From CAYXGZ01 sp964464755 (GTDB taxonomy: Bacteria > Planctomycetota > MHYJ01 > JACPRB01), in NCBI GenBank assembly GCA_964464755.1, contig CAYXGZ010000023.1, positions 1-51,757 on the forward strand: a stretch of 51,757 nucleotides of DNA, in the 5' to 3' direction. A program made the position numbers and the translations under genes. Shown piece by piece: positions 34,426 through 42,355 of this stretch (the first letter of the stretch is position 1; the number at the start of each line of letters is the position of its first letter). The notes under the pieces were generated by a model, which did no database searches, had not been told where the DNA came from, and saw only the letters and a list, made by a program, of their open reading frames with translations.

Positions 34426-35466
34426 TCATACGGAACTTGAATACGCCGCCTCCCAGCGCGCGACGAGGCGGTCGATCCCGAACTCGCGCAGGGCCCGTTC
34501 CCGCTCGGGTTCCGCGGCGCGGCGGGCCGCGACCGGGTCCGCGAGCAGCGCGCCCAGCTTCGCCGCGAGGGCGGCCACGTCGCCGGGCGGGACCAGGCCG
34601 GCCGGGCCGACGACTTCCCGGGCCCCGCCCGCGTCGGCCGCCACGACCGGGACGCCCGCCAGCATCGCCTCCACCGGGCCCAGCGGCGAGCCCTCGCCGA
34701 GGCGCGACGGGAACGCCGCGACCGCCGCCCCGGCCAGCGCGGCCGGGACGTCCTCCACCCAGCCCGCGAACTCGGCGTCGACGCCCGCCTTCGCGGCCCG
34801 GCGCTCGAGTCGCCTCCGCTCCGGCCCGTCGCCGAGGACGAGCAGCCTCGCGCGGGGCGGTTCCAGCCTCGCAATGGCGTCGATGAGGTCGTCGATCCCC
34901 TTCCCCGGTACGAGCCGGGCCGCGGCCGCGACGAAGTGGGGCCTCCGGGCGGGCGACGGGCGGGTCGCGGGGGCCGGCACGCCGGGCCGGACCACCTCGC
35001 CCTCGAGGCCGAGCTCCTCGCGCGCGTGCCGGGCCACGGCCTCCGAGACGAACTCGACGGAGTGCGCGAGGCCCTTGGTCGCGCGCTCCAGGGCCCGGTG
35101 CCACCAGGCGCCCTCGAGCGTGTGGATCGTCGAGCGGACGTGCTTCACGCCCGCGAGCCGGCCGCCGACCCGGCCCAGCGCGTTGGCGGGCGCGAGGTGC
35201 GTGTGCAGGATCTCGGCGCCGAAGTCGCGCAGCGCCCGGGGCAGCCGCCAGAGGATGCGCGCGTCGCCCTTCCCCGCCATGCGGAGCCGGTGCACGGGGA
35301 CGCCCGCCGCCTCCAGCGCGGGCCCCAGGGGGGCGTCGCCGGTGAGCACGAAGACCGCGGGCTCGAAGCGGGCGCGGTCGAGGCGCGGCACGGCCCACTG
35401 GACCAGCCGCTGGGCGCCGCCGTACCCGAGGTCGACGAGGAGGTGGGCGACGCGGACGCGGGGCAT
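34426..35466 (-). CDS. Glycosyltransferase family 4 protein
   Basis: 346 residues. N-terminal domain starts with RVAHLLVDLGYGGAQRLVQW and contains EILHTHLAPANALGR. The C-terminal domain has ARLVPGKGIDDLIDAIARL, LLVLGDGPERRRLE and the nucleotide-sugar motif SRLGEGSPLGPVEAMLAGVPVVAADAGGAREVVG. This is the GT4 retaining glycosyltransferase fold (GT-B), usually acting on cell-surface polysaccharides or glycolipids. It abuts the accD stop without any gap, so it shares the accD transcript although its biochemical link with the genes before it is unclear. Confidence 0.9.
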   Translation of the reverse strand: MPRVRVAHLLVDLGYGGAQRLVQWAVPRLDRARFEPAVFVLTGDAPLGPALEAAGVPVHRLRMAGKGDARILWRLPRALRDFGAEILHTHLAPANALGRVGGRLAGVKHVRSTIHTLEGAWWHRALERATKGLAHSVEFVSEAVARHAREELGLEGEVVRPGVPAPATRPSPARRPHFVAAAARLVPGKGIDDLIDAIARLEPPRARLLVLGDGPERRRLERRAAKAGVDAEFAGWVEDVPAALAGAAVAAFPSRLGEGSPLGPVEAMLAGVPVVAADAGGAREVVGPAGLVPPGDVAALAAKLGALLADPVAARRAAEPERERALREFGIDRLVARWEAAYSSSV

Positions 35467-36300
35467 CTACGTGAGGTAGTCGAGCAGGCGGGAGAGCTCG
35501 GCGCGCAGGGCCGCGCGCTCCACGACGCGGTCGAGGAAGCCGTGCTGGAGGAGGAACTCGGAGGTCTGGAAGCCCTTCGGCAGCTCCTGGCGGATCGTCT
35601 GCTCGATGACGCGGGGGCCCGCGAAGCCGATGAGCGCCCGCGGCTCGGCGATCACGACGTCGCCGAGGGCCGCGAAGCTCGCCATGACGCCGCCCATGGT
35701 CGGGTTCGTGAGCACGCTGACGAAGAGGCCGCCCGCCTCGCCGAAGCGCGCGATCGCGGCGCTCGTCTTCGCCATCTGCATCAGGGAGAGCGCGCCCTCG
35801 TACATGCGGGCGCCGCCGCCGGAGCCGGACACGAAGACGACGGGGAGCTTCTTCTCCCGGGCGTGCTCGAAGGCGCGGGTCACGACCTCGCCGACCACGG
35901 AGCCCATGCTGCCCATCATGAAGCGCGAGTCCGTCAGGCCGAACACGAGGGGCCGGCCCTCGAGGCGGCCCGTGCCCGCCCAGATGGCGTCCTTCTCGCC
36001 GGTCTCCTTCTGGGCCGCGGCGAGCTTCTGCTTGTAGTTCGTCGGGCCCTCGAACTTCAGGGCGTCCACCGGCTCGAGGTCGGTCCACATCCGGTCGAAG
36101 GTCCCGGGGTCGATGATCAGCTCCAGCCGCTCGGCGGGCGAGAGCGTGAAGTGGAAGCCGCAGGAGGGGCAGACCTTCTTCTTGTCGTCGAGCTCCTTCT
36201 TGAAGACCATCCCGTCGCACTCCGGGCACTTGGTCCAGAGCCCGCCGGGGAGGTCCTGCTTCTTCTTGCCAAGGAGCTTGCGGATCTTCTCGAAGGCCAT
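35467..36300 (-). CDS. accD: Acetyl-CoA carboxylase carboxyltransferase subunit beta
   Basis: 277 residues. The N-terminal zinc ribbon has Cys25, Cys28, Cys44 and Cys47 (CPECDGM and CPSCGFH). The crotonase-like domain carries DAIWAGTGRLEGRPLVFGLTDSRFMMGSMGSVVGE and PVVFVSGSGGGARMYEGALSLMQMAK. It is the first half of the transferase that makes malonyl-CoA for fatty acid synthesis, pairing with AccA, which is not in this window. It sits nine bases after rpe in the gap-pgk-rpe run. Confidence 0.95.
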   Translation of the reverse strand: MAFEKIRKLLGKKKQDLPGGLWTKCPECDGMVFKKELDDKKKVCPSCGFHFTLSPAERLELIIDPGTFDRMWTDLEPVDALKFEGPTNYKQKLAAAQKETGEKDAIWAGTGRLEGRPLVFGLTDSRFMMGSMGSVVGEVVTRAFEHAREKKLPVVFVSGSGGGARMYEGALSLMQMAKTSAAIARFGEAGGLFVSVLTNPTMGGVMASFAALGDVVIAEPRALIGFAGPRVIEQTIRQELPKGFQTSEFLLQHGFLDRVVERAALRAELSRLLDYLT

Positions 36301-36309
36301 GCGCTGATC

Positions 36310-37038
36310 CTACGCCCCGCCCGCGTTGCGGCGCAAGGCGGCGATGACGCCGGGGACGTCGGCCGAGCGGAAGGTGGCCGTGCCCGCGACGAGGACGTTC
36401 GCCCCCGCCCCGCCCGCCGCGCGGGCCGTCTCGGGGTTGATCCCGCCGTCCACCTCGACGTCCATCGCGGGCGCGAGCTTCCGCAGCTTCGCGACCTTCG
36501 GCACGACCGCCTCGATGAACTTCTGGCCGCCGAAGCCGGGCCAGACGGTCATCGCGAGCGCCAGGTCCGCCCGCGGCAGCAGCTCGGCGACGCACTCCGC
36601 GTCCGTGTCCGGGTTCAGGGCCACGCCCACGCGCTTGCCCCGCTCCCTCAGGGGGGCGATGCAGGCCTCGACGCGCTTCAGGTCGAAGAGCGGCTTGCAG
36701 ACCAGGCTCATCGCGTAGCCGCGCTCCTTGCGCACCCTCGCGTAGTCCATCGCGACGGCCTCCGCGTGGAAGGTGCACGAGTCCGCGCCCGCGTCCGCGA
36801 AGATCGGGCAGTACTTCTCGGGCTCGGTGACCATCAGGTGGCAGTCGAGGAAGAGCTTCGTGACGGCGCGCACGGCCTCGACGACCGGCACCCCGATCGT
36901 GAGGTTCGGGACGAAGTGGCCGTCCATGACGTCGAGGTGCAGCCAGTCCGCCCCGCCCGCCTCGACGCGCTGGATCTCGTCCTTGAGCCGCGAGAAGTCC
37001 GCGGCGAGCAGCGAGGGGGCGATGCGGACGCCGGGCAT
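36310..37038 (-). CDS. rpe: Ribulose-phosphate 3-epimerase
   Basis: 242 residues, slightly above the usual 220-230. The TIM-barrel markers are all visible: RIAPSLLAADFSRLKDEI, WLHLDVMDGHFVPNLTIG with catalytic Asp and His ligands, CHLMVTEPEKY, VGVALNPDTD, ALAMTVWPGFGGQKFIEAV and DVEVDGGINPETA. It converts ribulose 5-phosphate to xylulose 5-phosphate in the pentose phosphate or Calvin-type pathway. It immediately follows pgk with no spacer. Confidence 0.95.
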   Translation of the reverse strand: MPGVRIAPSLLAADFSRLKDEIQRVEAGGADWLHLDVMDGHFVPNLTIGVPVVEAVRAVTKLFLDCHLMVTEPEKYCPIFADAGADSCTFHAEAVAMDYARVRKERGYAMSLVCKPLFDLKRVEACIAPLRERGKRVGVALNPDTDAECVAELLPRADLALAMTVWPGFGGQKFIEAVVPKVAKLRKLAPAMDVEVDGGINPETARAAGGAGANVLVAGTATFRSADVPGVIAALRRNAGGA

Positions 37039-38217
37039 CTAGGCCTCCGCGAGCGCGGCGACGCCCGGGAGGGTCTTGCCCTCCAGGAACTCGAGCGAGG
37101 CCCCGCCGCCGGTGGAGACGTGGGTCATCTTCGCCGCGACGCCGAACTTCTCGACGGCCGCGGCCGTGTCGCCGCCGCCGACGATCGAGACGGCCTTCGA
37201 GCCCGCGAGGTGCTCCGCGATCGCGCGGGTCCCCGCGGCGAAGGGCGCCATCTCGAAGACCCCGACCGGCCCGTTCCAGACGACGGTCTTCGCGGTGGCG
37301 AGCTCCGCCAGGAAGCGCTTCGTCGTCTCGGGCCCGATGTCGAGCCCCATCCAGCCGTCGGGCACCGTCGCGACGACCCTCGTGGCGGCCTTCTCGTCGA
37401 AGCGCTCCGCCGCGACGTGGTCCACGGGCAGGAGGATCTTCACCTTGCGGGCCGCCGCGTCGGCCAGGATCTTGCGGGCGGTCTCGACGCGGTCCTTCTC
37501 GAGCTTCGAGGCCCCGATGGGCTCCCCGCGCGCGGCGAGGAAGGTGTAGGCCATGCCGCCCCCGATGAGGATCGCATCGACCCGCGGGAGCAGGTTCTCG
37601 ACGAGCAGGATCTTGTCGCTGACCTTGGCGCCGCCGAGGATCACGACCATCGGCCGCTCCGGCGCGCGGAGCTGGTCGCCGAGGTAGCGGACCTCCTTCT
37701 CCATCAGGAAGCCCGCGACGGCGGGCTTCAGGATCCGCGCGACGCCCTCGGTGGAGGCGTGGGCGCGGTGGGCCGTGCCGAAGGCGTCGTTGACGAAGAG
37801 CTCGCCGTGCGCCGCCAGCTTCCTCGCGAAGCCGGGGTCGTTGGCCTCCTCCTCGGCGTGGAAGCGGACGTTCTGCAGCAGGGCGACCTCGCCGTCCTTG
37901 AGCATCCCCACGAGGGCCTCGGAGGCGGGGCCGATGCAGTCGGAGGCGAAGCCGACGTCGCGGCCGAGCAGCTCCTTGAGGACGGGCACGACGGGCGCGA
38001 GGGAGTACTTGGGGTCGGCCTTGCCGTCCGGGCGGCCGAGGTGGGAGACGAGGACGACCCGGGCGCCGGCCTCGGCGAGGTGGCGGATCGTGGGGACGGA
38101 CGCGCGGATCCTCGTCGCGTCGCCGACCTTCCCGTCCTTAAGGGGGACGTTGAAGTCCACGCGGACCAGGACGCGGCGCCCCTTCACGGCGACGTCGCGG
38201 ACCGTCTGCTTCGCCAT
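37039..38217 (-). CDS. pgk: Phosphoglycerate kinase
   Basis: 392 residues, normal length. Substrate-binding markers RVLVRVDFNVPLKDGKV and VVLVSHLGRPDGKADPKYSLAPVV occur in the N-domain. GGAKVSDKILLVENLL and VWNGPVGVFEMAPFAAGTRAIAEHLA occur in the nucleotide domain, ending SIVGGGDTAAAVEKFG. It makes 3-phosphoglycerate and ATP from 1,3-bisphosphoglycerate. It follows gap after seven bases, the classic gap-pgk arrangement. Confidence 0.97.
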   Translation of the reverse strand: MAKQTVRDVAVKGRRVLVRVDFNVPLKDGKVGDATRIRASVPTIRHLAEAGARVVLVSHLGRPDGKADPKYSLAPVVPVLKELLGRDVGFASDCIGPASEALVGMLKDGEVALLQNVRFHAEEEANDPGFARKLAAHGELFVNDAFGTAHRAHASTEGVARILKPAVAGFLMEKEVRYLGDQLRAPERPMVVILGGAKVSDKILLVENLLPRVDAILIGGGMAYTFLAARGEPIGASKLEKDRVETARKILADAAARKVKILLPVDHVAAERFDEKAATRVVATVPDGWMGLDIGPETTKRFLAELATAKTVVWNGPVGVFEMAPFAAGTRAIAEHLAGSKAVSIVGGGDTAAAVEKFGVAAKMTHVSTGGGASLEFLEGKTLPGVAALAEA

Positions 38218-38224
38218 GGCGGGC

Positions 38225-39223
38225 CTACTTCGAGAGCTTGGCGATCACGTCGGCGCAGCGCTGGCTGTAGCCCCACTCGTTGTCGTACCAGCTCACGACC
38301 TTCACGAAGGTGTCGGAGAGCACCATCGTGGACAGGCCGTCGAAGATCGACGAGTGCGGGTTGCCGATGATGTCGCTCGAGACGATGGGGTCCTCGGTGT
38401 ACTCGAGCACGCCCTTCAGGGGGCCCGAGGCGGCCTCCTTCATCGCGGCGTTGACCTGCTCCTTCGTGACCTTCTGCTTCAGCTCGACCGTGAGGTCGAC
38501 GACGGAGCCGTCCGGCACCGGGACCCGGAGGGCGAATCCGTCGAGCTTCCCCGCGAGCTCGGGGAGCACGAGGCCGATGGCCTTCGCGGCGCCCGTCGAG
38601 GTCGGGATGACGTTCTGCGCGGCGGCCCGGGCGCGGCGCAGGTCCTTGTGGACCTGGTCGGCGGTCCGCTGGTCGTTCGTGTAGGCGTGGACGGTGGTCA
38701 TGAAGCCGCGGACGATGCCGAACTTGTCGTTGAGCACCTTGGCGACGGGCGCGAGGCAGTTCGTCGTGCAGCTCGCGTTCGAGAGGATGGTCTCGCCCTT
38801 GTTGATCTTGTCGGAGTTCACGCCGAGGACCGTCGTGACGACGTCCTTGTCCTTGGCGGGCGCGGAGAGGAGGACGCGCTTGGCGCCCGCCTGGAGGTGC
38901 TTCTCGAGCTCGGCCCGCGCGGTGAAGACGCCGGTGGACTCGACGACCCAGTCCACGTTGAGGTCCTTCCAGGGGAGCTTGGCGGGGTCCTTCTCGGCGA
39001 CGACCTTGACGGTCTTGCCGTTGACGACGAGCGCGCCGTCCTTGGCCTCGACGGTGCCCTCGAAGCGGCCGAACACCGTGTCGTACTTCAGCAGGTGGGC
39101 GTTCGTCTTCACGTCGGAGACGTCGTTGATGGCGACGATCTCGAACTCGGGCCGGGCGGACATGACGCGGAAGACGAGGCGGCCGATGCGGCCGAAGCCG
39201 TTGATGGCGACGCGGATGGCCAT
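38225..39223 (-). CDS. gap: Glyceraldehyde-3-phosphate dehydrogenase, type I
   Basis: 332 residues. The Rossmann start is INGFGRIGRLVFR, with Asp at the end of the second strand (AINDVSD), which favours NAD. Catalytic Cys152 is in SNASCTTNCLAPVAKVL. The remaining markers (GIVRGFMTTVHAYTNDQ, TSTGAAKAIGLVLPEL, SWYDNEWGYSQR) are complete. It oxidises glyceraldehyde 3-phosphate in glycolysis. It is the first gene of the gap-pgk-rpe-accD-glycosyltransferase operon, with a good promoter and a GGAGG Shine-Dalgarno sequence. Confidence 0.97.
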   Translation of the reverse strand: MAIRVAINGFGRIGRLVFRVMSARPEFEIVAINDVSDVKTNAHLLKYDTVFGRFEGTVEAKDGALVVNGKTVKVVAEKDPAKLPWKDLNVDWVVESTGVFTARAELEKHLQAGAKRVLLSAPAKDKDVVTTVLGVNSDKINKGETILSNASCTTNCLAPVAKVLNDKFGIVRGFMTTVHAYTNDQRTADQVHKDLRRARAAAQNVIPTSTGAAKAIGLVLPELAGKLDGFALRVPVPDGSVVDLTVELKQKVTKEQVNAAMKEAASGPLKGVLEYTEDPIVSSDIIGNPHSSIFDGLSTMVLSDTFVKVVSWYDNEWGYSQRCADVIAKLSK

Positions 39224-39262
39224 GGACCCTCCGGGGTTGTGGATCGGGGGAGGAACGCGTGC

Positions 39263-39290
39263 ATTCTAGGGGCGGGGGGCCCCGAGTCAA
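39263..39290 (-). promoter_or_regulatory. Promoter of the gap operon
   Basis: Minus strand: TTGACT (39290-39285), 16-base spacer, TAGAAT (39268-39263), which is close to the consensus. The start near 39256 gives a leader of about 33 bases carrying GGAGG. Confidence 0.75.
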
Positions 39291-39322
39291 GGAACCGGGA
39301 CGGCCGGCCCCGCGCAAAAAGA

Positions 39323-39351
39323 TTGCCGGTCCGGGAGGGCCTGCCTATCAT
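39323..39351 (+). promoter_or_regulatory. Promoter of the 39362 gene
   Basis: TTGCCG (39323-39328), 17-base spacer, TATCAT (39346-39351). It overlaps an in-frame ATG at 39350 that cannot be the start because it lies inside the -10 box; the next ATG at 39362 would be almost leaderless. Confidence 0.65.
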
Positions 39352-39361
39352 GGCCCGAGGA

Positions 39362-40312
39362 ATGCCGTCCACGGCGGAACTCCCGACCCCGATGCTCCCC
39401 CTCGCCTTCTTCCAGCGCCTGCCCGAGGGCGTCAAGCCCCGGCTGGAGATCTACCCCCGCACGCGCGACGGGCGGGAGCGGCACTTCTACGCGCAGGACG
39501 TGAGCGCGGCGGACGTGCTGCCGCTGCTGGCGCCGGCGCTGTCGGGGCTCGAGGCGGTCGTGTACCGGATGCCCGCCCCGCTGCTGAACCCGAACTACTG
39601 GGAGCCGTACACCCGCGAGGGCGAGGCGAAGGTCCGAGAGAAGATGACGGGCCTGGTCACGCGGCAGGAGGGCGAGCAGACGCAGCTCTGGCGCGCCGAC
39701 GCGGTGGCCCCGGGGCGCCTTTTCCGCGACGGCGTGGACGTGGAGGCCGAGCTCGTGCTCGGGTACGCCTTCCGCGTGAAGGGGCGCGACCTGCCGAAGC
39801 TCGCGGCCACCTGGGACGGCCAGGCGGGCGCGCGGGACCGCTTCGAGTGGATCGCCTACTCGGCGATCCCCGGCGGCGAGGGGCTGAAGGACCGGGTCCT
39901 CCAGGGTCACAACGACCTGACGGCGTTCCGCTTTTCCGTGACCGAGTCGCGCATCGCGTTCGCGTCGTCGGGCGACCGGCGGATGCGGGCGATCTTCTCG
40001 GACCCGGCGCTGCAGCGGAAGTGCATCGCCTCGGCGATCCGCGGGTACGCGATGCGGACGACGGGCGCGGTGATCGCGATCCCGAACGACCGGGTCTGCG
40101 ACCAGCTGGCGGCGATCGGCGACGGGTACGGGCTGAGCTCCTCGCCCGCGGCCGATTTCACCGACCGCTTCCGCACCTACGAGTTCAAGTTGCACCTGGG
40201 CCGGACCGAGTGGGGCCTGCACCCGAGGGCCGGCGCCGACCTGAACCCCTCGGACGCCCACGTCCTGCTCTACTACGACCGCATCGCCGGCATCTGGGCC
40301 GTCGCGCACTAG
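39362..40312 (+). CDS. Hypothetical soluble protein
   Basis: 316 residues from the ATG at 39362. The sequence is mixed alpha/beta with no signal peptide or membrane helix; distinctive segments are LEIYPRTRDGRERHFYAQDVSAADVLPLL, IAYSAIPGGEGLKDRVLQGHNDLTAFRFSVTESRIAF and YEFKLHLGRTEWGLHP. I do not recognise a family. It is divergent from gap and followed, 190 bases later, by the ESCRT-like operon. An inverted repeat at 40422 may separate the two transcripts. Confidence 0.65.
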   Translation: MPSTAELPTPMLPLAFFQRLPEGVKPRLEIYPRTRDGRERHFYAQDVSAADVLPLLAPALSGLEAVVYRMPAPLLNPNYWEPYTREGEAKVREKMTGLVTRQEGEQTQLWRADAVAPGRLFRDGVDVEAELVLGYAFRVKGRDLPKLAATWDGQAGARDRFEWIAYSAIPGGEGLKDRVLQGHNDLTAFRFSVTESRIAFASSGDRRMRAIFSDPALQRKCIASAIRGYAMRTTGAVIAIPNDRVCDQLAAIGDGYGLSSSPAADFTDRFRTYEFKLHLGRTEWGLHPRAGADLNPSDAHVLLYYDRIAGIWAVAH

Positions 40313-40421
40313 GCCCGAATCCCCCGCCGCCCCGTCAAGGGGAAGGCCGGAAAAGCGATGCAAATTTGAATCGCCCAATCGGCATTTAAACGCCTCCAAA
40401 GGCCGGTTTGGCCGGTTTTGC

Positions 40422-40438
40422 GGGTCGATTTTCGACCC
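40422..40438 (+). terminator. Perfect 7-bp hairpin between the 39362 gene and the ESCRT-like operon
   Basis: GGGTCGA (40422-40428), loop TTT, TCGACCC (40432-40438), about 110 bases after the preceding stop. It is preceded by an unusually AT-rich stretch (40360-40420) with two direct copies of GGCCGGTTT. There is no T-run after it, so it could be a terminator without a T tract or a protein-binding site. Confidence 0.4.
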
Positions 40439-40442
40439 CGTC

Positions 40443-40472
40443 TTGCCCCCTCCCGCGGAGGGAGGGTACACT
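40443..40472 (+). promoter_or_regulatory. Promoter of the ESCRT-like operon with palindrome in the spacer
   Basis: TTGCCC (40443-40448) and TACACT (40467-40472), spacing 18 bases. The spacer is a perfect inverted repeat, CCCTCCC (40448-40454) and GGGAGGG (40460-40466) around GCGGA. The start near 40479 leaves a leader of about 24 bases with GGAG before the ATG at 40503. The palindrome is a likely operator, although no regulator gene is next to it. Confidence 0.6.
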
Positions 40473-40502
40473 TCCCGGCGCGATTCGACCCGGAGCCGGA
40501 GC

Positions 40503-42353
40503 ATGGCGAAACCCACGATCCGCGAATTCCTCGAGAACCGGAGCTTCCTCGCCCTGAAGCTCTCGTCCGGGGAGCTCTCCGGGCTCTTCCAGAAGCGCCT
40601 CAGCGTCCCCATGAACACCGTCGGCCTGGCCCTCTACCCCGACGGCGCCTGCGCCCTCATCCCGGGCGGCCAGGAGGTCCGCGGCCGCTTCGACCTCCTC
40701 CTCGCCAAGGAGGGCGACTTCGACCTCCCCTTCCCCGTCGAGAACCTCCGCGGGCGCGACGGCCACGCCGTCCAGGCCTCCGTCACCCTCTCCTTCCGCC
40801 TCCAGACCCGCCGCGACGACCTCCTCCGCGACTTCGAGCGCTCCTACTTCAACTTCCCCGGGCACTTCACCCTCGCCGACCTCAAGAACGCCCTCGGCCC
40901 GGACCTCCGCCGCCTCATCGGCGAGTTCGCCGCCGCGCGCGACGCCGCCGAGCTGCACCGCCGCGACGTCTCCGCGGCCATCTCCGAGTTCCTCCGCCCC
41001 GCCCTCGAGCGCAGCCTCTTCGGCGCCGGGCTCGACCTCGTCCGCGTCGGGGAGTCCGCCTTCGAGTCCCCCGGCTACGCGAAGAAGGCCGACGCCGAGG
41101 CCCGCCTCGACGAGGACCGCCGCGCCCGCGAGGAGAAGCTCAGGCGCAAGGAGGACAAGATCCGCCGGCTGGCGACCCTGCTCCAGGACCAGTCGATGCG
41201 CGACCTCCTCGAGAAGATCCCCGACGACCGCGCCCGCGGCCTGCTCTACGCCAAGCTCATGGAGGACGACTCCCTCGACCTCGACGCCCGCAAGCTCGTC
41301 AGCCGCCTCACCAAGGCCCCCGACGACCTCTCCGACCTCGTCTTCCGCACCATGGAGGGACTGCTCTCCTCCACGAGCGTCCTGGAGGCCCAGGGCCTCG
41401 AGGCCGAGACGGCCGACCGCATCTTCCTCGCCGCGGGCTCGAAGGTCCTCGAGTTCGACCCGGCGGCCCCGAGGGAGAAGCCGCGCGAGTACGTCTTCAA
41501 GGACCCGCTGCGCAGCGTCCGCCCCGCCGAGGTCGCCGGGAACCCCGTGCTCCTCGTCGGCGCCAAGCGCTCCGTGCACATCCTGACCCCCGGCCCCAAG
41601 GTGGACTGCGACGAGTACCCGCTGCCGGGGGACCGCTCGCCCAAGGGCGGCGTGAACTCCGTCGCGCTCGTCGACGACCACCTCTTCGCGACGCACTCCG
41701 AGTACGGCTTGGTGCGCTGGGACCGCACGCGCCCCGGCCAGCCGGGGACCCCCTTCCACGAGTCCCTCACGATCCGCCACAAGACCGTGCGGGGCGTCAC
41801 GGCCGTCGGGCACCGCGTCCTTTTCGCGGCGGGCCCGCTCGTCTACGCGGCCGCGGCGGCCGACGTGCGCGTCCCCGAGGCCTACTCGACCGGCCTCGAC
41901 AGCCCGGTGACGGCGCTGGCGATCGGCGGCGGCCTGATCTACGCGGGCACCGAGAGCGGCGCCGTGGTCTCGTGGATGCTCGGCCAGCCCGGGCACCCCG
42001 TCGTCCTCGTCCGCGGGAAGGACCCCGTGGCCAACCTGCGGCTCGCCCGGATCTGCTCGATCCCCCACCTGCTCTACAGCGCCCGCGAGCCGGCCGTGCG
42101 GGCCCGTGTAATAGGACAGACCCTCGAGACGTCTTATGAATCGGGCGGTCCCGGGATCGGGGCCCTCGACGCCGCGAGCGACCTGGTCGCCGCGACGGAC
42201 CACGCCGGCCGGAGGCTGTACCTCTGGAGGGCGTCCGTGCCGGCGAAGCCCGAGGCGGAGGTCGACCTGACCCGCCTCGCGGAGAAGCCGGCGCTCGACC
42301 TGGGCTTCCGGAAGGTGAAGGCGGCGGCGCCCGCCGCGGCGGGCGACGCCTGA
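40503..42353 (+). CDS. SPFH (band 7)-like protein fused to a probable beta-propeller
   Basis: 616 residues; first gene of the ESCRT-like run. Residues about 35-185 follow the SPFH/prohibitin pattern: VPMNTVGLALYPDGACALIPGGQEVRG, then a beta-rich core (VTLSFRLQTRRDDLLRDF) and a helix ending in LVRVGESAFESPGY. Residues about 190-235 form a charged coiled coil (EARLDEDRRAREEKLRRKEDK). A helical linker follows. Residues 305-600 contain repeated short strands with Gly-Asp turns (DRIFLAAGSKVLEFDP, VNSVALVDDHLFATHSEYGLVRWD, VTALAIGGGLIYAGTESGAVVSW) that look like a WD40-like propeller. There is no membrane helix; SPFH proteins attach to membrane surfaces and assemble into cages. Fusion to a propeller suggests an adaptor that marks a membrane patch. 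The fold assignments are by eye. Confidence 0.75.
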   Translation: MAKPTIREFLENRSFLALKLSSGELSGLFQKRLSVPMNTVGLALYPDGACALIPGGQEVRGRFDLLLAKEGDFDLPFPVENLRGRDGHAVQASVTLSFRLQTRRDDLLRDFERSYFNFPGHFTLADLKNALGPDLRRLIGEFAAARDAAELHRRDVSAAISEFLRPALERSLFGAGLDLVRVGESAFESPGYAKKADAEARLDEDRRAREEKLRRKEDKIRRLATLLQDQSMRDLLEKIPDDRARGLLYAKLMEDDSLDLDARKLVSRLTKAPDDLSDLVFRTMEGLLSSTSVLEAQGLEAETADRIFLAAGSKVLEFDPAAPREKPREYVFKDPLRSVRPAEVAGNPVLLVGAKRSVHILTPGPKVDCDEYPLPGDRSPKGGVNSVALVDDHLFATHSEYGLVRWDRTRPGQPGTPFHESLTIRHKTVRGVTAVGHRVLFAAGPLVYAAAAADVRVPEAYSTGLDSPVTALAIGGGLIYAGTESGAVVSWMLGQPGHPVVLVRGKDPVANLRLARICSIPHLLYSAREPAVRARVIGQTLETSYESGGPGIGALDAASDLVAATDHAGRRLYLWRASVPAKPEAEVDLTRLAEKPALDLGFRKVKAAAPAAAGDA

Positions 42354-42355
42354 AC

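Noticed and set aside
39350..39352. ATG at 39350 as start of the gene after gap
   Set aside because: It lies inside the TATCAT -10 box that is well spaced from TTGCCG, so it cannot be in the transcript.
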